From contig NZ_CP128540.1 in assembly GCF_021283545.2 (NCBI RefSeq), forward strand, positions 2,763,501 to 2,827,500: a DNA stretch of 64,000 bases, read 5' to 3'. This DNA is from Pseudomonas alloputida. GTDB lineage: Bacteria; Pseudomonadota; Gammaproteobacteria; Pseudomonadales; Pseudomonadaceae. Both the position numbers and the translations under genes were made by a program. Of this stretch, positions 8,122-17,606 are shown piece by piece (positions within the stretch are counted from its first letter, which is position 1; each line of letters opens with the position of its first letter). Below the pieces are notes generated by a model. That model ran no database searches, was not told where the DNA came from, and saw only the letters and a program-made list of their open reading frames with translations.

Positions 8122-8436
8122 ATGACAAAAGGCTTACCTGATCCTCCTGTACGCGCCACCACGGCGGCCTCCAGTTTCTCCACCTGCGAATGCAGCCATC
8201 CACCGTTGTTCGCCGTTCGTTCCGGCGTGGATTACGAAGATGCGCTGGTGCACCTGTCCACGCTGCTGAAAGGGGCGTTTGCGACCAACCTCAAGGCGCT
8301 GGAACTGGCCAAGGGCACCTGCCGTGATCTGTTGTTGAGCAATGACCATGGGTTGGATTCGGCCAAGGCGGTGGTGGAGGCGTTGCTGGATGAGAGGCAG
8401 CAACTGGCTGGGCGGAAGGCGGCGTCGAGTGCCTGA
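8122..8436 (+). CDS. DUF3077-like small Pseudomonas protein
   Basis: A 104-residue protein. The ATG at 8122 is preceded by AAGGAG at 8109-8114, which decides it over an in-frame GTG at 8053. The body (TCECSHPPLFAVRSGVDYED, ALVHLSTLLKGAFATNL, SAKAVVEALLDERQQL) matches my memory of the pseudomonad-restricted DUF3077 family. These are small, probably cytosolic, helical proteins of unknown function, often found near accessory genes. Its GC content is normal, so the AT-rich island ends about here. Confidence 0.65.
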   Translation: MTKGLPDPPVRATTAASSFSTCECSHPPLFAVRSGVDYEDALVHLSTLLKGAFATNLKALELAKGTCRDLLLSNDHGLDSAKAVVEALLDERQQLAGRKAASSA

Positions 8437-8454
8437 CGGGGCTTGGCTATTGGT

Positions 8455-8518
8455 GATATCGATCGATATCCCTGATTGACCTCGAGGGCCTCTTCGCGGG
8501 CTCGCCCGCTCCCACAGG
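8455..8518. repeat. Perfect palindrome and REP element
   Basis: 8455-8470 is a perfect 16-bp palindrome (GATATCGATCGATATC). 8486-8518 is a P. putida-type REP (GGCCTCTTCGCGGG...CCCGCTCCCACAG). Both lie in the 277-bp gap between the DUF3077-like gene and the activator gene. The palindrome is either a transcript-end hairpin or a protein-binding site. Confidence 0.6.
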
Positions 8519-8713
8519 TACAGCGCAGTCCTCAGGGTTGGTGCGAACCCTGGCAAGCCAGCTTCCACAGGGATTGCGCCAGCTTCAATTAACCTGGCCA
8601 GCTACGCCCCAATCCATCCACTACCAGATGACGCCCAGCCATTTCTCCCGCACACTGCGGAAAATTCCCAAGCCCGTACCCCGTCACATTGCGGGGCACA
8701 GCCGGAGTAGAAA

Positions 8714-10624
8714 ATGGCGCGACAACTTATAACAAACGCCCACGACCCGCTGCACGAATCCCGCGAGGCCCGCCTGAAGCTGGCCAGCGAAGGCGAACTA
8801 CCGCTAGGGATGCTGCGCGACGAGATCGACGCCTCCTGGCGCCGCAGCCTGGGCCACGGCCTGGACTGCCTGCAGGGCGAACAGGTCGGCCTGGGCCTGG
8901 AACAGGGCCATGACCTGCGCCTGCTGCTGGAGCGCAACCGCCTGCTGATCGATGCCGTTACCCCCGAACTCGACTACCTGGTCGCGCGCCAGGGCAAGGC
9001 TGGCATCGTCATCCTCGGCGATGCCCAGGCCAACGTGCTGGCCATCGAAGGCCAGAAGCACGTGCTGCAACGCGAAGGCCTGCGCGATCTGCACCCGGGC
9101 AGTTGCTGGAGCGAATCGCTGCGCGGCACCAATGCCATCGGCACGGCCGTGGTCGAAGGCCGGCCGACGCTGATCAACTGCGGCGAACATTACCTCGACC
9201 GCCTCAGCCCGTTCTCCTGCACATCCGTCCCGCTGCGCGACCCGCGCGGCGAGGTGATCGGCGTGCTCGACATCACCCGCGAAGGGGTGATGGCGCAACC
9301 GCAGGACAGCCTGTCGACCCTGATGCTGGCGGCGGGCAACATTGAAAGCCGCCTGTTTGGCCTGTGCCACCCGGACCAGTTGGTGCTGGCCTTCCACAGC
9401 CGCCCGCAGTACCTCAACAGTGCCTGGCACGGCCTGTTGGCCCTGAGCCTGGACGGCGAAGTGCTGGCTGCCAACGACGGTGCCTGCCAGCTGTTGCAGG
9501 TGCCGCGTCACGAACTGATTGGGCGGCGTAGCACCGACCTGCTGGGCGAACGTTCCCCGGCCTTTATCGCTCGCCTGTGGCAGGGCGGGGTCAGCAGCGT
9601 GCAGACCGCCAAGGGCGAGTTCTATTTCCGTGCCCTACAGCTGCCGCGCCATGGCCGGGTAACCCCCAGCACACCATCCAGCAAGCCGGCCTTGAGCAAA
9701 CAGTCGCCTGCACTCGATGCTCTGGCCGGAGGTGATCAACGCCTGGCGCGCAACCTGCGCATGGCTCGCCAGGGGCTGGGCAATGGTTTGCCAGTGCTGC
9801 TGCTGGGCGAAACCGGTACCGGCAAGGAAGTGGTCGCTCGGGCCTTGCACCAGGCCAGCCCGCGTGCCGACAAACCGTTTGTGGCGGTCAACTGCGCGGC
9901 CATTCCCGAAGGGCTGATCGAGTCCGAGCTGTTCGGCTACCGTGAGGGCGCCTTCACCGGTTCGCGCCGGGGCGGCATGGTCGGGCGGCTGATGCAGGCC
10001 CATGGTGGCACGCTGTTCCTCGACGAAATCGGCGACATGCCGCTCGCCCTGCAAGCACGCCTGTTGCGGGTACTGCAGGAGCGCCGCGTAGCACCCTTGG
10101 GGGCGGGTGACGAGCAGGACATCGACGTGGCGCTGATCTGCGCCACCCACCGCGACCTCAAGCGCCTGGTGCAGGAGCAGCACTTCCGTGAAGACCTGTT
10201 CTACCGGGTCAACGGTGTGTCGCTGCGCCTGCCGGCCCTGCGTGAACGCGACGACCTGGCGGCGATCATCCAGGGCCTGCTGGACAAGGCCGATGCGCGT
10301 GGCGTAACCCTCGACCCGGCGTTGACCGCGTTGCTCGAAGGCTTCGACTGGCCCGGCAACATCCGTCAGCTGGAAATGGTGGTACGCACCGCGCTGGCCA
10401 TGCGCGAGGATGGCGAGCAGGTGCTGACCCTTGATCACCTTACTGACTGCCTGCTGGACGAACTGGCCAGCAGCGCAGCGCCCTCCGGCAGCCTCAAGGA
10501 CAGTGAACTGGAACAGATCCGCGGTGCTCTGGCGCGCCATCAGGGCAACGTCTCGGCCGCCGCCGCGGCACTGGGTATCAGCCGGGCGACGCTGTACCGC
10601 AAGCTCAAGCAGTTGCGCGGCTGA
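8714..10624 (+). CDS. Sigma-54-dependent activator of the amine dehydrogenase locus (AcoR type)
   Basis: A 636-residue enhancer-binding protein with a GGAG ribosome site before the ATG. The N-terminal sensor region contains a GAF-like domain (about 65-220; [20 protein letters not shown]) and a PAS-like domain (about 235-310). The AAA+ domain spans about 335-560, with Walker [15 protein letters not shown], the sigma-54 contact loop as GAFTGS, and [13 protein letters not shown] Fis-type helix-turn-helix ends the protein ([15 protein letters not shown]). It is followed 1 bp later by qhpF, and -24/-12 type promoters stand before the aldehyde dehydrogenase and qhpA genes, so it is probably the activator that responds to amines. 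The Paracoccus qhp regulator, as I recall, is AraC-type, so this would be a lineage difference. It likely corresponds to PeaR of P. putida. Confidence 0.85.
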   Translation: MARQLITNAHDPLHESREARLKLASEGELPLGMLRDEIDASWRRSLGHGLDCLQGEQVGLGLEQGHDLRLLLERNRLLIDAVTPELDYLVARQGKAGIVILGDAQANVLAIEGQKHVLQREGLRDLHPGSCWSESLRGTNAIGTAVVEGRPTLINCGEHYLDRLSPFSCTSVPLRDPRGEVIGVLDITREGVMAQPQDSLSTLMLAAGNIESRLFGLCHPDQLVLAFHSRPQYLNSAWHGLLALSLDGEVLAANDGACQLLQVPRHELIGRRSTDLLGERSPAFIARLWQGGVSSVQTAKGEFYFRALQLPRHGRVTPSTPSSKPALSKQSPALDALAGGDQRLARNLRMARQGLGNGLPVLLLGETGTGKEVVARALHQASPRADKPFVAVNCAAIPEGLIESELFGYREGAFTGSRRGGMVGRLMQAHGGTLFLDEIGDMPLALQARLLRVLQERRVAPLGAGDEQDIDVALICATHRDLKRLVQEQHFREDLFYRVNGVSLRLPALRERDDLAAIIQGLLDKADARGVTLDPALTALLEGFDWPGNIRQLEMVVRTALAMREDGEQVLTLDHLTDCLLDELASSAAPSGSLKDSELEQIRGALARHQGNVSAAAAALGISRATLYRKLKQLRG

Positions 10625-10625
10625 C

Positions 10626-12359
10626 GTGGGCGGCCTGTTCGCAAGGCTGGTGGATTCCAGCGACCCTGTACTCATGCGCCAGGCGTTGGCCTGGCTGTAT
10701 GGTTTCGTGCGCCCCCATCGGCGTGCCATCGGCCTGTTGCTCAGCTTGTCGCTGGGTGCATCGCTGCTGGCGCTGGCGCAACCCTGGCTGGTCAAGACCC
10801 TGATCGATGAGGGGCTGCTGGCCAAGGATTACCAAACGCTTTGGCACATGGCGGCAATCATGATCGGCGCGGGCCTGCTGGGCACTGTGCTGGCTGGGGT
10901 CAACCGCTACCTGCATACGCGCTTGTCGGGGCGCATCCTGTTTGCCCTGCGTGACGACCTTTACCGCCATCTGCAGCAATTGTCACCGACCTTTTACGGG
11001 CGGCGGCGTATCGGCGACATTCTTTCGCGGCTGGATGGCGATGTGGCAGAGATCCAGCGCTTTGCCGTGGACTCGCTGTTCTCGGCGGTGTCGGCGGTGA
11101 TCGGCCTGGTGGGCGCGGTGACGTTGATGCTGATGCTGTCGTGGCAGTTGTCGCTGTTGCTGGCGCTGCTGGTGCCGATCGAAGTGCTGTGGCTGCGCTG
11201 GATGCGGCGCAAGGTGGAGCGCGAAGTGCGCAACTTGCGTGAGCGCTCGGCGGATGTGTCGTCTTTCCTGGTCGAGACCCTGCCGGCGATGAAGTTCATT
11301 CAGGCGGCCGGCCAGCAAGGCCGGGAAGCAGGGCGCCTGGACCAGCTTGGGCAAGGTTACATGCGTCAGCTGCTGAAGGTGCAGGTGACCGAATTCTTCA
11401 CCCAGGCCATCCCCGGCACGCTCACCTCGTGGTGCCGCGCCTGTGCGTTCCTGGTCGGTGGCTGGTGGGTGATCCAGGGCACCTGGCAACTGGGCGCGTT
11501 GATCGCTTTTTCTACTTACATGGGCATGGCGGTTGGGCCGGTGCAGAGCCTGTTGGGCTTGTACGTGGCGGTGCAGCGCATGGCTGTCAGCCTGGGAAGG
11601 GTGATGGAATTGAAGCAGGAAGCGGTAGCAGTACATCAGACCGCCAACCCGCAGCCCATCCCCGATGGCCCCGGCGAGTTGCGCCTGGAGGCGCTGAGCT
11701 TTGCCCATGAGGGGCGTCAGGGTGCGGTACTGAACAACGTGCAGGTGAGCATCCCGGGTGGCCTGAAAGTCGCCATCAGCGGTGCCTCCGGGGTGGGCAA
11801 GTCAACCCTGATCGACCTGCTTCAGCGCTTCTACGACCCGGACGCCGGGCGCATCCTGCTGGACGGCGTCGACCTGCGCGACCTTGACCTGGCTGCGCTG
11901 CGCAGGCGAATCGCCGTGGTCAGCCAGGACATCGTGTTGTTCCGTGGCACCCTGGCGCAGAACCTGGCTTATGGCGTGCCCGAGGCCAGCCGTGATGAAC
12001 TGGAACGGGTGGTGCGCCTGGCGCGGCTGGACAGCCTGGTCGACAGCCTGCCGCTGGGCCTGGATGGCTTGCTGGGCGAGCGCGGCCAGCAGTTGTCCGG
12101 GGGCCAGAAACAACGCATCGCCATTGCTCGTGCAGTGTTGCAGGCCCCGGCGATCCTGGTGCTGGACGAGGCCACTTCGGCAGTGGATGAGGCCACCGAG
12201 CGTGAAGTGATCGCGGCCATCGACCAGCTGTTCGCCGGCCGCACGCGCATCCTGATCAGCCACCGGGCTTCGACCCTGGCCGATGCCGACCTGCAGCTGC
12301 AACTGCATGACGGCCAGTTGCAGGTACTGGCGCAGGAGGTGATCAAACATGGGCACTGA
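10626..12359 (+). CDS. qhpF: ABC transporter of amine dehydrogenase maturation (QhpF)
   Basis: A 577-residue fused membrane/ATPase half-transporter. The N-terminal half holds about six membrane segments (IGLLLSLSLGASLLALAQP, SAVIGLVGAVTLMLMLS). The C-terminal ATPase has Walker A GASGVGKSTLIDLL, signature LSGGQKQRIAIARAVL and Walker B ILVLDEATS. In Paracoccus, QhpF exports the processed gamma subunit across the inner membrane. The GTG at 10626 follows the regulator stop by 1 bp; an ATG at 10674 is the alternative start. It overlaps qhpE by 11 bp. Confidence 0.85.
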   Translation: MGGLFARLVDSSDPVLMRQALAWLYGFVRPHRRAIGLLLSLSLGASLLALAQPWLVKTLIDEGLLAKDYQTLWHMAAIMIGAGLLGTVLAGVNRYLHTRLSGRILFALRDDLYRHLQQLSPTFYGRRRIGDILSRLDGDVAEIQRFAVDSLFSAVSAVIGLVGAVTLMLMLSWQLSLLLALLVPIEVLWLRWMRRKVEREVRNLRERSADVSSFLVETLPAMKFIQAAGQQGREAGRLDQLGQGYMRQLLKVQVTEFFTQAIPGTLTSWCRACAFLVGGWWVIQGTWQLGALIAFSTYMGMAVGPVQSLLGLYVAVQRMAVSLGRVMELKQEAVAVHQTANPQPIPDGPGELRLEALSFAHEGRQGAVLNNVQVSIPGGLKVAISGASGVGKSTLIDLLQRFYDPDAGRILLDGVDLRDLDLAALRRRIAVVSQDIVLFRGTLAQNLAYGVPEASRDELERVVRLARLDSLVDSLPLGLDGLLGERGQQLSGGQKQRIAIARAVLQAPAILVLDEATSAVDEATEREVIAAIDQLFAGRTRILISHRASTLADADLQLQLHDGQLQVLAQEVIKHGH

Positions 12360-13026
12360 CGTGCGCGTTGGCATCATCGACAGCGGCTGCTCGCCGGAGC
12401 AGGCCAACGGCTTGCTGGACGCCCGCCGTTTCTGGCTGGAAGACGGCCAGTTGCGCGAAGGTGAAATGCTCCCCGACCAACTTGGGCACGGCAGTGCGGT
12501 GCTCGCCAGCTTGCAACACCAGGCCGGTCCTGTGTCGGTGCTGGTGGCCCAGGTGTTCAGTGCCCAGGCCAGCACCAGTGCGTTGCAGGTGGCTGCCGCA
12601 TTGCTGTGGCTGGTGGAGTCGGGAGCCACGCTGGTCAACCTCAGCCTGGGCTTGCAGCAGGACCGGCCCGTGCTGCACCAGGCCTGTGCCGAGGCTTTGG
12701 CCGCAGGTGTGCTGTTGTGTGCATCCAGCCCGGCGCAGGGTGGGCCGGTGTTCCCGGCCAGCTACCCAGGCGTCATTCGGGTCACCGGCGATGCCCGCTG
12801 TGCACCGGGCCAGTGGTCGTGGCTGGGTACGCGACAGGCGGATTTTGGCGCTTACGTGGGCGCGGGTGAGCGGGCGGGTGCGAGCCTGGGTTGTGCGGCG
12901 TTGAGCGGGAAGATTGCCGCCTTGCTGCGTGATGCCCAGGGGATGGACCGCCAGCAGGTGCATGACTGGTTGCGTGAGCATGCGGCCTTCAAAGGGCCCG
13001 AGCGACGAGGAGCCCGCCATGGCTGA
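12349..13026 (+). CDS. qhpE: Subtilisin-like maturation protease (QhpE)
   Basis: A compact 225-residue S8-family protease without a signal peptide, so cytoplasmic. The catalytic triad is visible as Asp in VGIIDSG, His in QLGHGSAV and Ser in GASLGCAALSG. In the Paracoccus system QhpE removes the leader of the cross-linked gamma subunit before export. Here the leader would be the first 28 residues of QhpC. It overlaps qhpF by 11 bp and the next gene by 8 bp, supporting coupled expression. Confidence 0.88.
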   Translation: MGTDVRVGIIDSGCSPEQANGLLDARRFWLEDGQLREGEMLPDQLGHGSAVLASLQHQAGPVSVLVAQVFSAQASTSALQVAAALLWLVESGATLVNLSLGLQQDRPVLHQACAEALAAGVLLCASSPAQGGPVFPASYPGVIRVTGDARCAPGQWSWLGTRQADFGAYVGAGERAGASLGCAALSGKIAALLRDAQGMDRQQVHDWLREHAAFKGPERRGARHG

Positions 13027-14311
13027 GCTGCGCATCGTGGTGCTGGGCGCCGGCCCTGCGGGTGCCGCCACGGCCATTGGCTTGCGGCGGCTGGGTTACT
13101 CCGTGACAGTGGTGTCGGAGTGGCGCCGTTTCGCGGCAGTTGAAGGCGTTTCGCAGCGGGTGCTGGAGGGCTTGCGTCATGCAGGCCTTGGCGGGGCCTT
13201 GAGCCAGGCGGCCATGCCGGCCACCCGCCAGGTACGCTGGAACGGCCAGCATCTGCAGATGAACCAGGAGTTTTTGCTCGACCGGCAACGTTTTGACCAA
13301 GCGCTGCGCGAAGACCTTCAGCGCGCAGGCGTGAGTGTGGTCGAGGGGCGGGTGCGTGAGGTCGTGCAGGGGGGCGGTCATCATGTGCGCCTGGACGATG
13401 GGCAGGTGCTGACCGCTGATTTCCTGGTCGAGGCCCGAGGCCGTCAGGCACCCCTGGCCGCAGACCGCCTGCGTGGGCCGGAAACGGTCAGCCTGCTCAA
13501 TGTCTGGCAGGGTAGCCCCGGTGCGCCTGCGTCGGCGGTGGAGAGCCTGGAGGATGGCTGGGCGTGGATGGCACGGCTGGAAGATGGCCGCTGTTACTGG
13601 CAAGTCACCCAGGAGGCTGCCGGGCTGCCGGGGAAAGCTGGGTTGGCAGCTTACTGCGTGACGTTGCGGGGCCGCAGCGCGTTGGTCGCCGAACTGTTCG
13701 ACGATCAGGCATTGATACCGGCACAGGTGCACGCACGCAGCAGTACCGCCATTCTGGCGGGTGAATGTGTCGGGCAGGACTGGATCCGGGTGGGGGATGC
13801 CGCCATGGCCGTTGACCCGCTGTCGGGCAACGGGATTTTTCAGTCGCTCTCTTCGGCATTGCAGGCGCCAGTGGTGATCAATACGTTGCTGCGCAGGCCT
13901 GAGCGGGCTGAGCTGGCGCGGCAGTTTCACCAGCAGCGGGTCGAGCAGCTGTTCTTGCGTTTTGCCCGCATTGGCCGGGATTTCTATGCCCAGGAACAAA
14001 GCCGGGTGGGGCAACCGTTCTGGGCCCGGCGCCAGGGTTGGCCGGATGCGCAACCCCTGCATGAGGCGCCTGATTGGCAAGCGGTGCGGGTTGAGCGGCG
14101 GCCGGTGCTGCGTGACGGGCTGGTGGATGAAGCCGAGGTCGTGGTGACGGCGGACCAGCCGCTGGGGGTTTGGCATTTGCAGGGGGTGGAACTGGCGCCG
14201 GTGGTGCGACAAATACGCAGTGGGCGGCCTGTTGAGGCGGTATTGTCGGGGCTTGCGGGTGAACAGCAGAGGAGCGTGCGGCGGTGGCTGGGGGAGCAGG
14301 GGTTGGTTTGA
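13019..14311 (+). CDS. qhpG: FAD-dependent oxygenase of amine dehydrogenase maturation (QhpG)
   Basis: A 430-residue flavoprotein. A Rossmann dinucleotide motif sits at the extreme N-terminus ([20 protein letters not shown]). A second FAD motif reads WIRVGDAAMAVDPLSGNGI, typical of the tryptophan halogenase/geranylgeranyl reductase-like group. QhpG in Paracoccus is known to hydroxylate the gamma-subunit tryptophan on the way to cysteine tryptophylquinone. The ATG at 13019 overlaps the qhpE stop and gives the expected N-terminal motif; longer upstream reading frames lack family similarity. Confidence 0.85.
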   Translation: MAELRIVVLGAGPAGAATAIGLRRLGYSVTVVSEWRRFAAVEGVSQRVLEGLRHAGLGGALSQAAMPATRQVRWNGQHLQMNQEFLLDRQRFDQALREDLQRAGVSVVEGRVREVVQGGGHHVRLDDGQVLTADFLVEARGRQAPLAADRLRGPETVSLLNVWQGSPGAPASAVESLEDGWAWMARLEDGRCYWQVTQEAAGLPGKAGLAAYCVTLRGRSALVAELFDDQALIPAQVHARSSTAILAGECVGQDWIRVGDAAMAVDPLSGNGIFQSLSSALQAPVVINTLLRRPERAELARQFHQQRVEQLFLRFARIGRDFYAQEQSRVGQPFWARRQGWPDAQPLHEAPDWQAVRVERRPVLRDGLVDEAEVVVTADQPLGVWHLQGVELAPVVRQIRSGRPVEAVLSGLAGEQQRSVRRWLGEQGLV

Positions 14312-14318
14312 GATTGCC

Positions 14319-14337
14319 GGGGCTGCTTCGCAGCCCC
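14319..14337. terminator. Hairpin between convergent genes
   Basis: A 7-bp GGGGCTG/CAGCCCC stem with a CTTCG loop in the 37-bp gap between qhpG and the porin gene. There is no T run on either side, so it is at best a weak bidirectional terminator. Confidence 0.45.
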
Positions 14338-14348
14338 AGGATGTCGGA

Positions 14349-15662
14349 TCAGAAAAAGGTCCCGACAATCAATTGCAGGTAAGTCCCGGTATCCCGCCCA
14401 CCCAGCTGCGTACCACTATTGGCCGCACTGCGCTCCGGCTTGTAGAAACCAACCACCGGGCTGATCAGCAGGTGGTCGTTGACCATCCATTCCACATACA
14501 GGTCCAGTTCGCGCCCGCCAAGGTTGCCCTGGTCGGTGTCCAGCGTGTCGAAGTCGAAGTACAGCGCGCCGACGGTCAGGTTGTCCCGTGGCTTGCCCTT
14601 CAGCGCTACATGGTGCACCTGGCTGTTCTTGTTGAAGGGCCCGGCATAGTTGGCTGCCACTTCACCCTGGAACCAGGTTCCGTAGCCCCGGCTCAGGCCA
14701 TAGAACAGCGGGTCGAAGCCTTCGGAGAAGCGGCTGTAGCGGTAGGTGGCGGTGGGTGACCAGGGCAGTTGGGAGAAGGTCCAGTTGCCCTCCAGGTACC
14801 AGGCATTCTCGCGCCCGTCGGTCTTGTCCTGAGTCACGTACTCGGCGGCCAGCTCCAGGTCTTTGACGCCCAGGTTGCCGCGCCCGCGCAAGCTGGCGGT
14901 GTCCATGCCGTCGCGGTGTTCCAGGCCCATGATCTGCGCGTAGCGCTGGTCCACGTCGAGGCCGCGGATCCAGCTCAGGCCGACGGTGCCGGTATCGGCG
15001 ACGTGCTCCAGGTTGGCTACCGCCAGGGAAGTGTCGGCCTGGTAATGGTTGTCGGACTTCAACCACATCAGGTCACCGCGCCAGCCCTGGTTGCCGCCCA
15101 GGCGCAGCACGGCGGTGCGGTCGAAGGCCTTGCGCGCGGCCAGGTAGTAGGCACCGCCGCGGTCGAAGTTGGCCCCCAGGTCGACCTTGCCCAGGTTGAC
15201 CGGGTCACCCTGAATCAGGAAACCATCACCCAGGGTGACGACCTGGCGGCCACCGGAAATGTCCACGCCATCTTCACCCAGCGCCGGGAACAGGTTGGCC
15301 GAGCGCCAGCCCAGGTACAGGTCTTCGATGGCGGTGCGGCGTTCGTCACCCAGGGTCAGGCCGGCGGCGTCGCCATCGCCCCAGGTGGCGGAACTGAGCA
15401 GGCTGAAGGCGCCGTAGAGGGTGCCGCTATCGGCCAGGGTCTGGCTGCCGCTGAGGCCGTATTTTACGTAGCCTTCCTGCCAGGCGGTGCTGCCGGGTTG
15501 GCGGTTGCCAGCCTGGTTGAAGCTTTCGTCGCTGTGGAAGACGCCGAACAGGGCTTCGAGGTCGGCGTTGAGGGTGGTGCCATCGTGGTTGTACAGCTCG
15601 TAGGCTTGGCTGGCGGGGGCGGTTAACAGCAGGGCCAATGTGCAGGCGAGTGTGTGCCTCAT
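14349..15662 (-). CDS. Outer-membrane porin of the amine locus (AlgE/alginate-export-like)
   Basis: A 437-residue protein with signal peptide (LALLLTAPASQA/YELYNHD). Many alternating amphipathic strands follow, rich in Tyr/Trp/Gly, ending in aromatic VGTFF as expected for Bam-dependent insertion. The stretches SGGRQVVTLGDGFLIQGD and AYYLAARKAFDRTAVLRLGG resemble the alginate-export/porin family. It follows the aldehyde dehydrogenase gene on the same strand with a REP pair between, so it may be co-transcribed. Inferred role: uptake of the amine, such as phenylethylamine, across the outer membrane. Confidence 0.75.
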   Translation of the reverse strand: MRHTLACTLALLLTAPASQAYELYNHDGTTLNADLEALFGVFHSDESFNQAGNRQPGSTAWQEGYVKYGLSGSQTLADSGTLYGAFSLLSSATWGDGDAAGLTLGDERRTAIEDLYLGWRSANLFPALGEDGVDISGGRQVVTLGDGFLIQGDPVNLGKVDLGANFDRGGAYYLAARKAFDRTAVLRLGGNQGWRGDLMWLKSDNHYQADTSLAVANLEHVADTGTVGLSWIRGLDVDQRYAQIMGLEHRDGMDTASLRGRGNLGVKDLELAAEYVTQDKTDGRENAWYLEGNWTFSQLPWSPTATYRYSRFSEGFDPLFYGLSRGYGTWFQGEVAANYAGPFNKNSQVHHVALKGKPRDNLTVGALYFDFDTLDTDQGNLGGRELDLYVEWMVNDHLLISPVVGFYKPERSAANSGTQLGGRDTGTYLQLIVGTFF

Positions 15663-15706
15663 GGGGTTGCTCCATGGTTTTTATTGTTGTTTTTTTGTTG
15701 CCTGTG

Positions 15707-15787
15707 CCGGCCTCTTCGCGGGTGAACCCGCTCCTACAGGGCATGTGATACCTGGTGTAGGAGCGGGTTTACCCGCGAAGAGGCCGG
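15707..15787. repeat. Inverted pair of REP elements
   Basis: Two P. putida-type REPs in opposite orientation (15707-15740 and 15756-15787) separated by about 15 bp. They fill the gap between the aldehyde dehydrogenase stop and the porin start and can form a long hairpin that could lower downstream transcript levels. Confidence 0.85.
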
Positions 15788-15801
15788 TACAGGAAAAAGG
15801 A

Positions 15802-17295
15802 TCAGAGCTTGATCAACACCGATTTCAGCTCCGTGTAATGCTCGATGGCCGCTGAACCCATCTCACGACCAACGCCAGACATCTTGTAGCCACCAAACGG
15901 CAGCGCCGGGTCCAGCGCGCTGTGGCAGTTGACCCACACCGAGCCGGACTTGATGCGCGGGATCATGCGGTGCACAGCGGCCAGGTCGTTGGACCAGATA
16001 CTTGCACCCAGGCCGTAGGGATTGTCGTTGGCCATGCCGATCACTTCGTCGATGTCATCGAATGGCATCGCCACCAGCACCGGCCCGAATATTTCTTCCT
16101 GTACCAGGCGGTGACGCTGGTCCACATCGACAATCACCGTCGGCTTGACGAAGTAACCAGGCCCGAAACCTTCACCCCCGCAGGCGATGGTGGCGCCCAG
16201 TTCGCGGCCGAGCTCGATGTAGCCGGTGACGCGGTCCTGCTGCTTGGCTGAAATCAGCGGGCCCATCTGCACCGCCGGGTCCAGCCCGTTGCCCAGCTTC
16301 ATGGCATTGGCAATCCCGGCGATGTCGGCCACCACATTGTCGAAGTGCTTGCGGTGCACATACAGCCGCGAGCCTGCGCAGCACACCTGGCCCTGGTTGA
16401 AGAAGATCGCCGTGGCCGCACCGGCTGCGGCTTCCTGCAGGTTGGCGTCGGGCATGACGATGGTCGGCGATTTGCCGCCCAGTTCCAGGGTGACGCGGGT
16501 CATGTTGTCCATGGCCGCCTTGCCGATCAGCTTGCCGACCTCGGTGGAGCCGGTGAAGGTCAGTTTGTCTACGCCGGGGTGGCGGCTGAGCGCGGCGCCG
16601 GCGTTCAGGCCGGTACCGGTAACCACGTTGAACACGCCGGCTGGGTAGCCGGCCTCGTCGACCAGCTCGGCCAGCTTGAGCACGCTCAGTGGGGTTTCAT
16701 CGGCAGGCTTGAGCACCACCGTGCAGCCGGTGGCCAGTGCCGGGCCGAGCTTCCAGCAGGCCAGCAGCAGTGGGAAGTTCCAGGCGACGATGGCGCCAAC
16801 CACGCCCACTGCCTCACGGCGCACGAAGCCGTGGAACTGGTCGTTGGGCATCAGCGGCATGGACGCTTCGACGGTGCTACCCTCGATCTTGGTGGCCCAG
16901 CCTGCCATATAGCGCAGGAAGTCGATGGCCAGTTGCACGTCCATCATCTGGGCCACGGCGGCGCTCTTGCCATTGTTCAGGCATTCCAGTTCGGCCAGCT
17001 GGCGCGCATCGCGCTCCATCAGGTCGGCCAGGCGCCACAGCAGGTTCTGCCGCTCGCGTGGGCGCATGCGGCTCCAGGGCGAGTCGTCGAAGGCCTGGCG
17101 TGCAGCGCGCACGGCGCGGTCGACATCTTCGGCCTCGGCGGCAGGCACTTCACCCAGCACTTCGCCGGTGGCCGGGTTGCGGAACGACAGGGTGCGACCG
17201 CTGGCGGCGTCCTGCCAGTCGGCACCGATGCGCATCTTCAGCTTGCGTTCGAGAAAGGCGCGGGTGGCGGGCAGGATGGGCAGTTCGGAAAGCAT
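15802..17295 (-). CDS. Aldehyde dehydrogenase, likely phenylacetaldehyde dehydrogenase
   Basis: A 497-residue NAD(P)-dependent aldehyde dehydrogenase. Visible are the cofactor motif VAWNFPLLLACWKLGPALA, the general base in LELGGKSP, and the nucleophile in FFNQGQVCCAGSRLYVH. The ATG at 17295 is chosen over a longer frame because AAGAGG lies just upstream and because a -24/-12 promoter at 17335-17350 sits inside that longer frame. It should convert the aldehyde made by the amine dehydrogenase into the acid. P. putida U has an equivalent gene, peaE, in phenylethylamine catabolism; the exact aldehyde here is inferred. Confidence 0.88.
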   Translation of the reverse strand: MLSELPILPATRAFLERKLKMRIGADWQDAASGRTLSFRNPATGEVLGEVPAAEAEDVDRAVRAARQAFDDSPWSRMRPRERQNLLWRLADLMERDARQLAELECLNNGKSAAVAQMMDVQLAIDFLRYMAGWATKIEGSTVEASMPLMPNDQFHGFVRREAVGVVGAIVAWNFPLLLACWKLGPALATGCTVVLKPADETPLSVLKLAELVDEAGYPAGVFNVVTGTGLNAGAALSRHPGVDKLTFTGSTEVGKLIGKAAMDNMTRVTLELGGKSPTIVMPDANLQEAAAGAATAIFFNQGQVCCAGSRLYVHRKHFDNVVADIAGIANAMKLGNGLDPAVQMGPLISAKQQDRVTGYIELGRELGATIACGGEGFGPGYFVKPTVIVDVDQRHRLVQEEIFGPVLVAMPFDDIDEVIGMANDNPYGLGASIWSNDLAAVHRMIPRIKSGSVWVNCHSALDPALPFGGYKMSGVGREMGSAAIEHYTELKSVLIKL

Positions 17296-17334
17296 GGGGC
17301 TGTGCCTCTTGTCATTGGATGTGACGGGCACTGG

Positions 17335-17350
17335 CGCAATGCCCGTGCCA
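17335..17350 (-). promoter_or_regulatory. Sigma-54 (-24/-12) promoter for the aldehyde dehydrogenase
   Basis: Read on the minus strand the bases are TGGCACGGGCATTGCG, a near-perfect match to the sigma-54 consensus TGGCAC-N5-TTGCA. It lies about 40 bp before the ATG at 17295. The locus encodes its own sigma-54 activator. Confidence 0.8.
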
Positions 17351-17491
17351 ACCTGGGCAGATGGCCGCAAAGCGTTGTGGGCGTTGGGTTTTGCCTGAGC
17401 GCAAAGGTGCGATTGCCGGGTTGCGCTGTTGCACATTGAGACGCTGTGAGACGGTGGTGAAACAGTGCCTGTTCGGCCTCTTCGCGGGCCC

Positions 17492-17508
17492 TGTCTCAAC
17501 ATGAAACA
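17492..17508. promoter_or_regulatory. Candidate activator-binding dyad
   Basis: An imperfect palindrome TGTCTCA-ACA-TGAAACA in the 400-bp divergent gap, placed between the two sigma-54 promoters where an enhancer site would be expected. A related run (TGTGAGAC...TGAAACA, 17445-17464) lies nearby. This is pattern-based only. Confidence 0.35.
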
Positions 17509-17606
17509 CCCTGTCGCGAAATGGCACGCTGCAAATGGCCATCCCGGCTCCTGGCCAAGCCCCGAAAACCGCTTAAAGGGTTGAAAGAAAACGCTTTTAC
17601 CCTAAC

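Noticed and set aside
7908..8183. 91-codon minus-strand frame between Rhs tip 2 and the DUF3077-like gene
   Set aside because: It overlaps the better-supported plus-strand DUF3077-like gene and has no family pattern.
17521..17540. Second -24-like TGGCAC at about 17522
   Set aside because: No GC at the -12 position with correct spacing, and it lies farther from the qhpA start than the better candidate at 17607.
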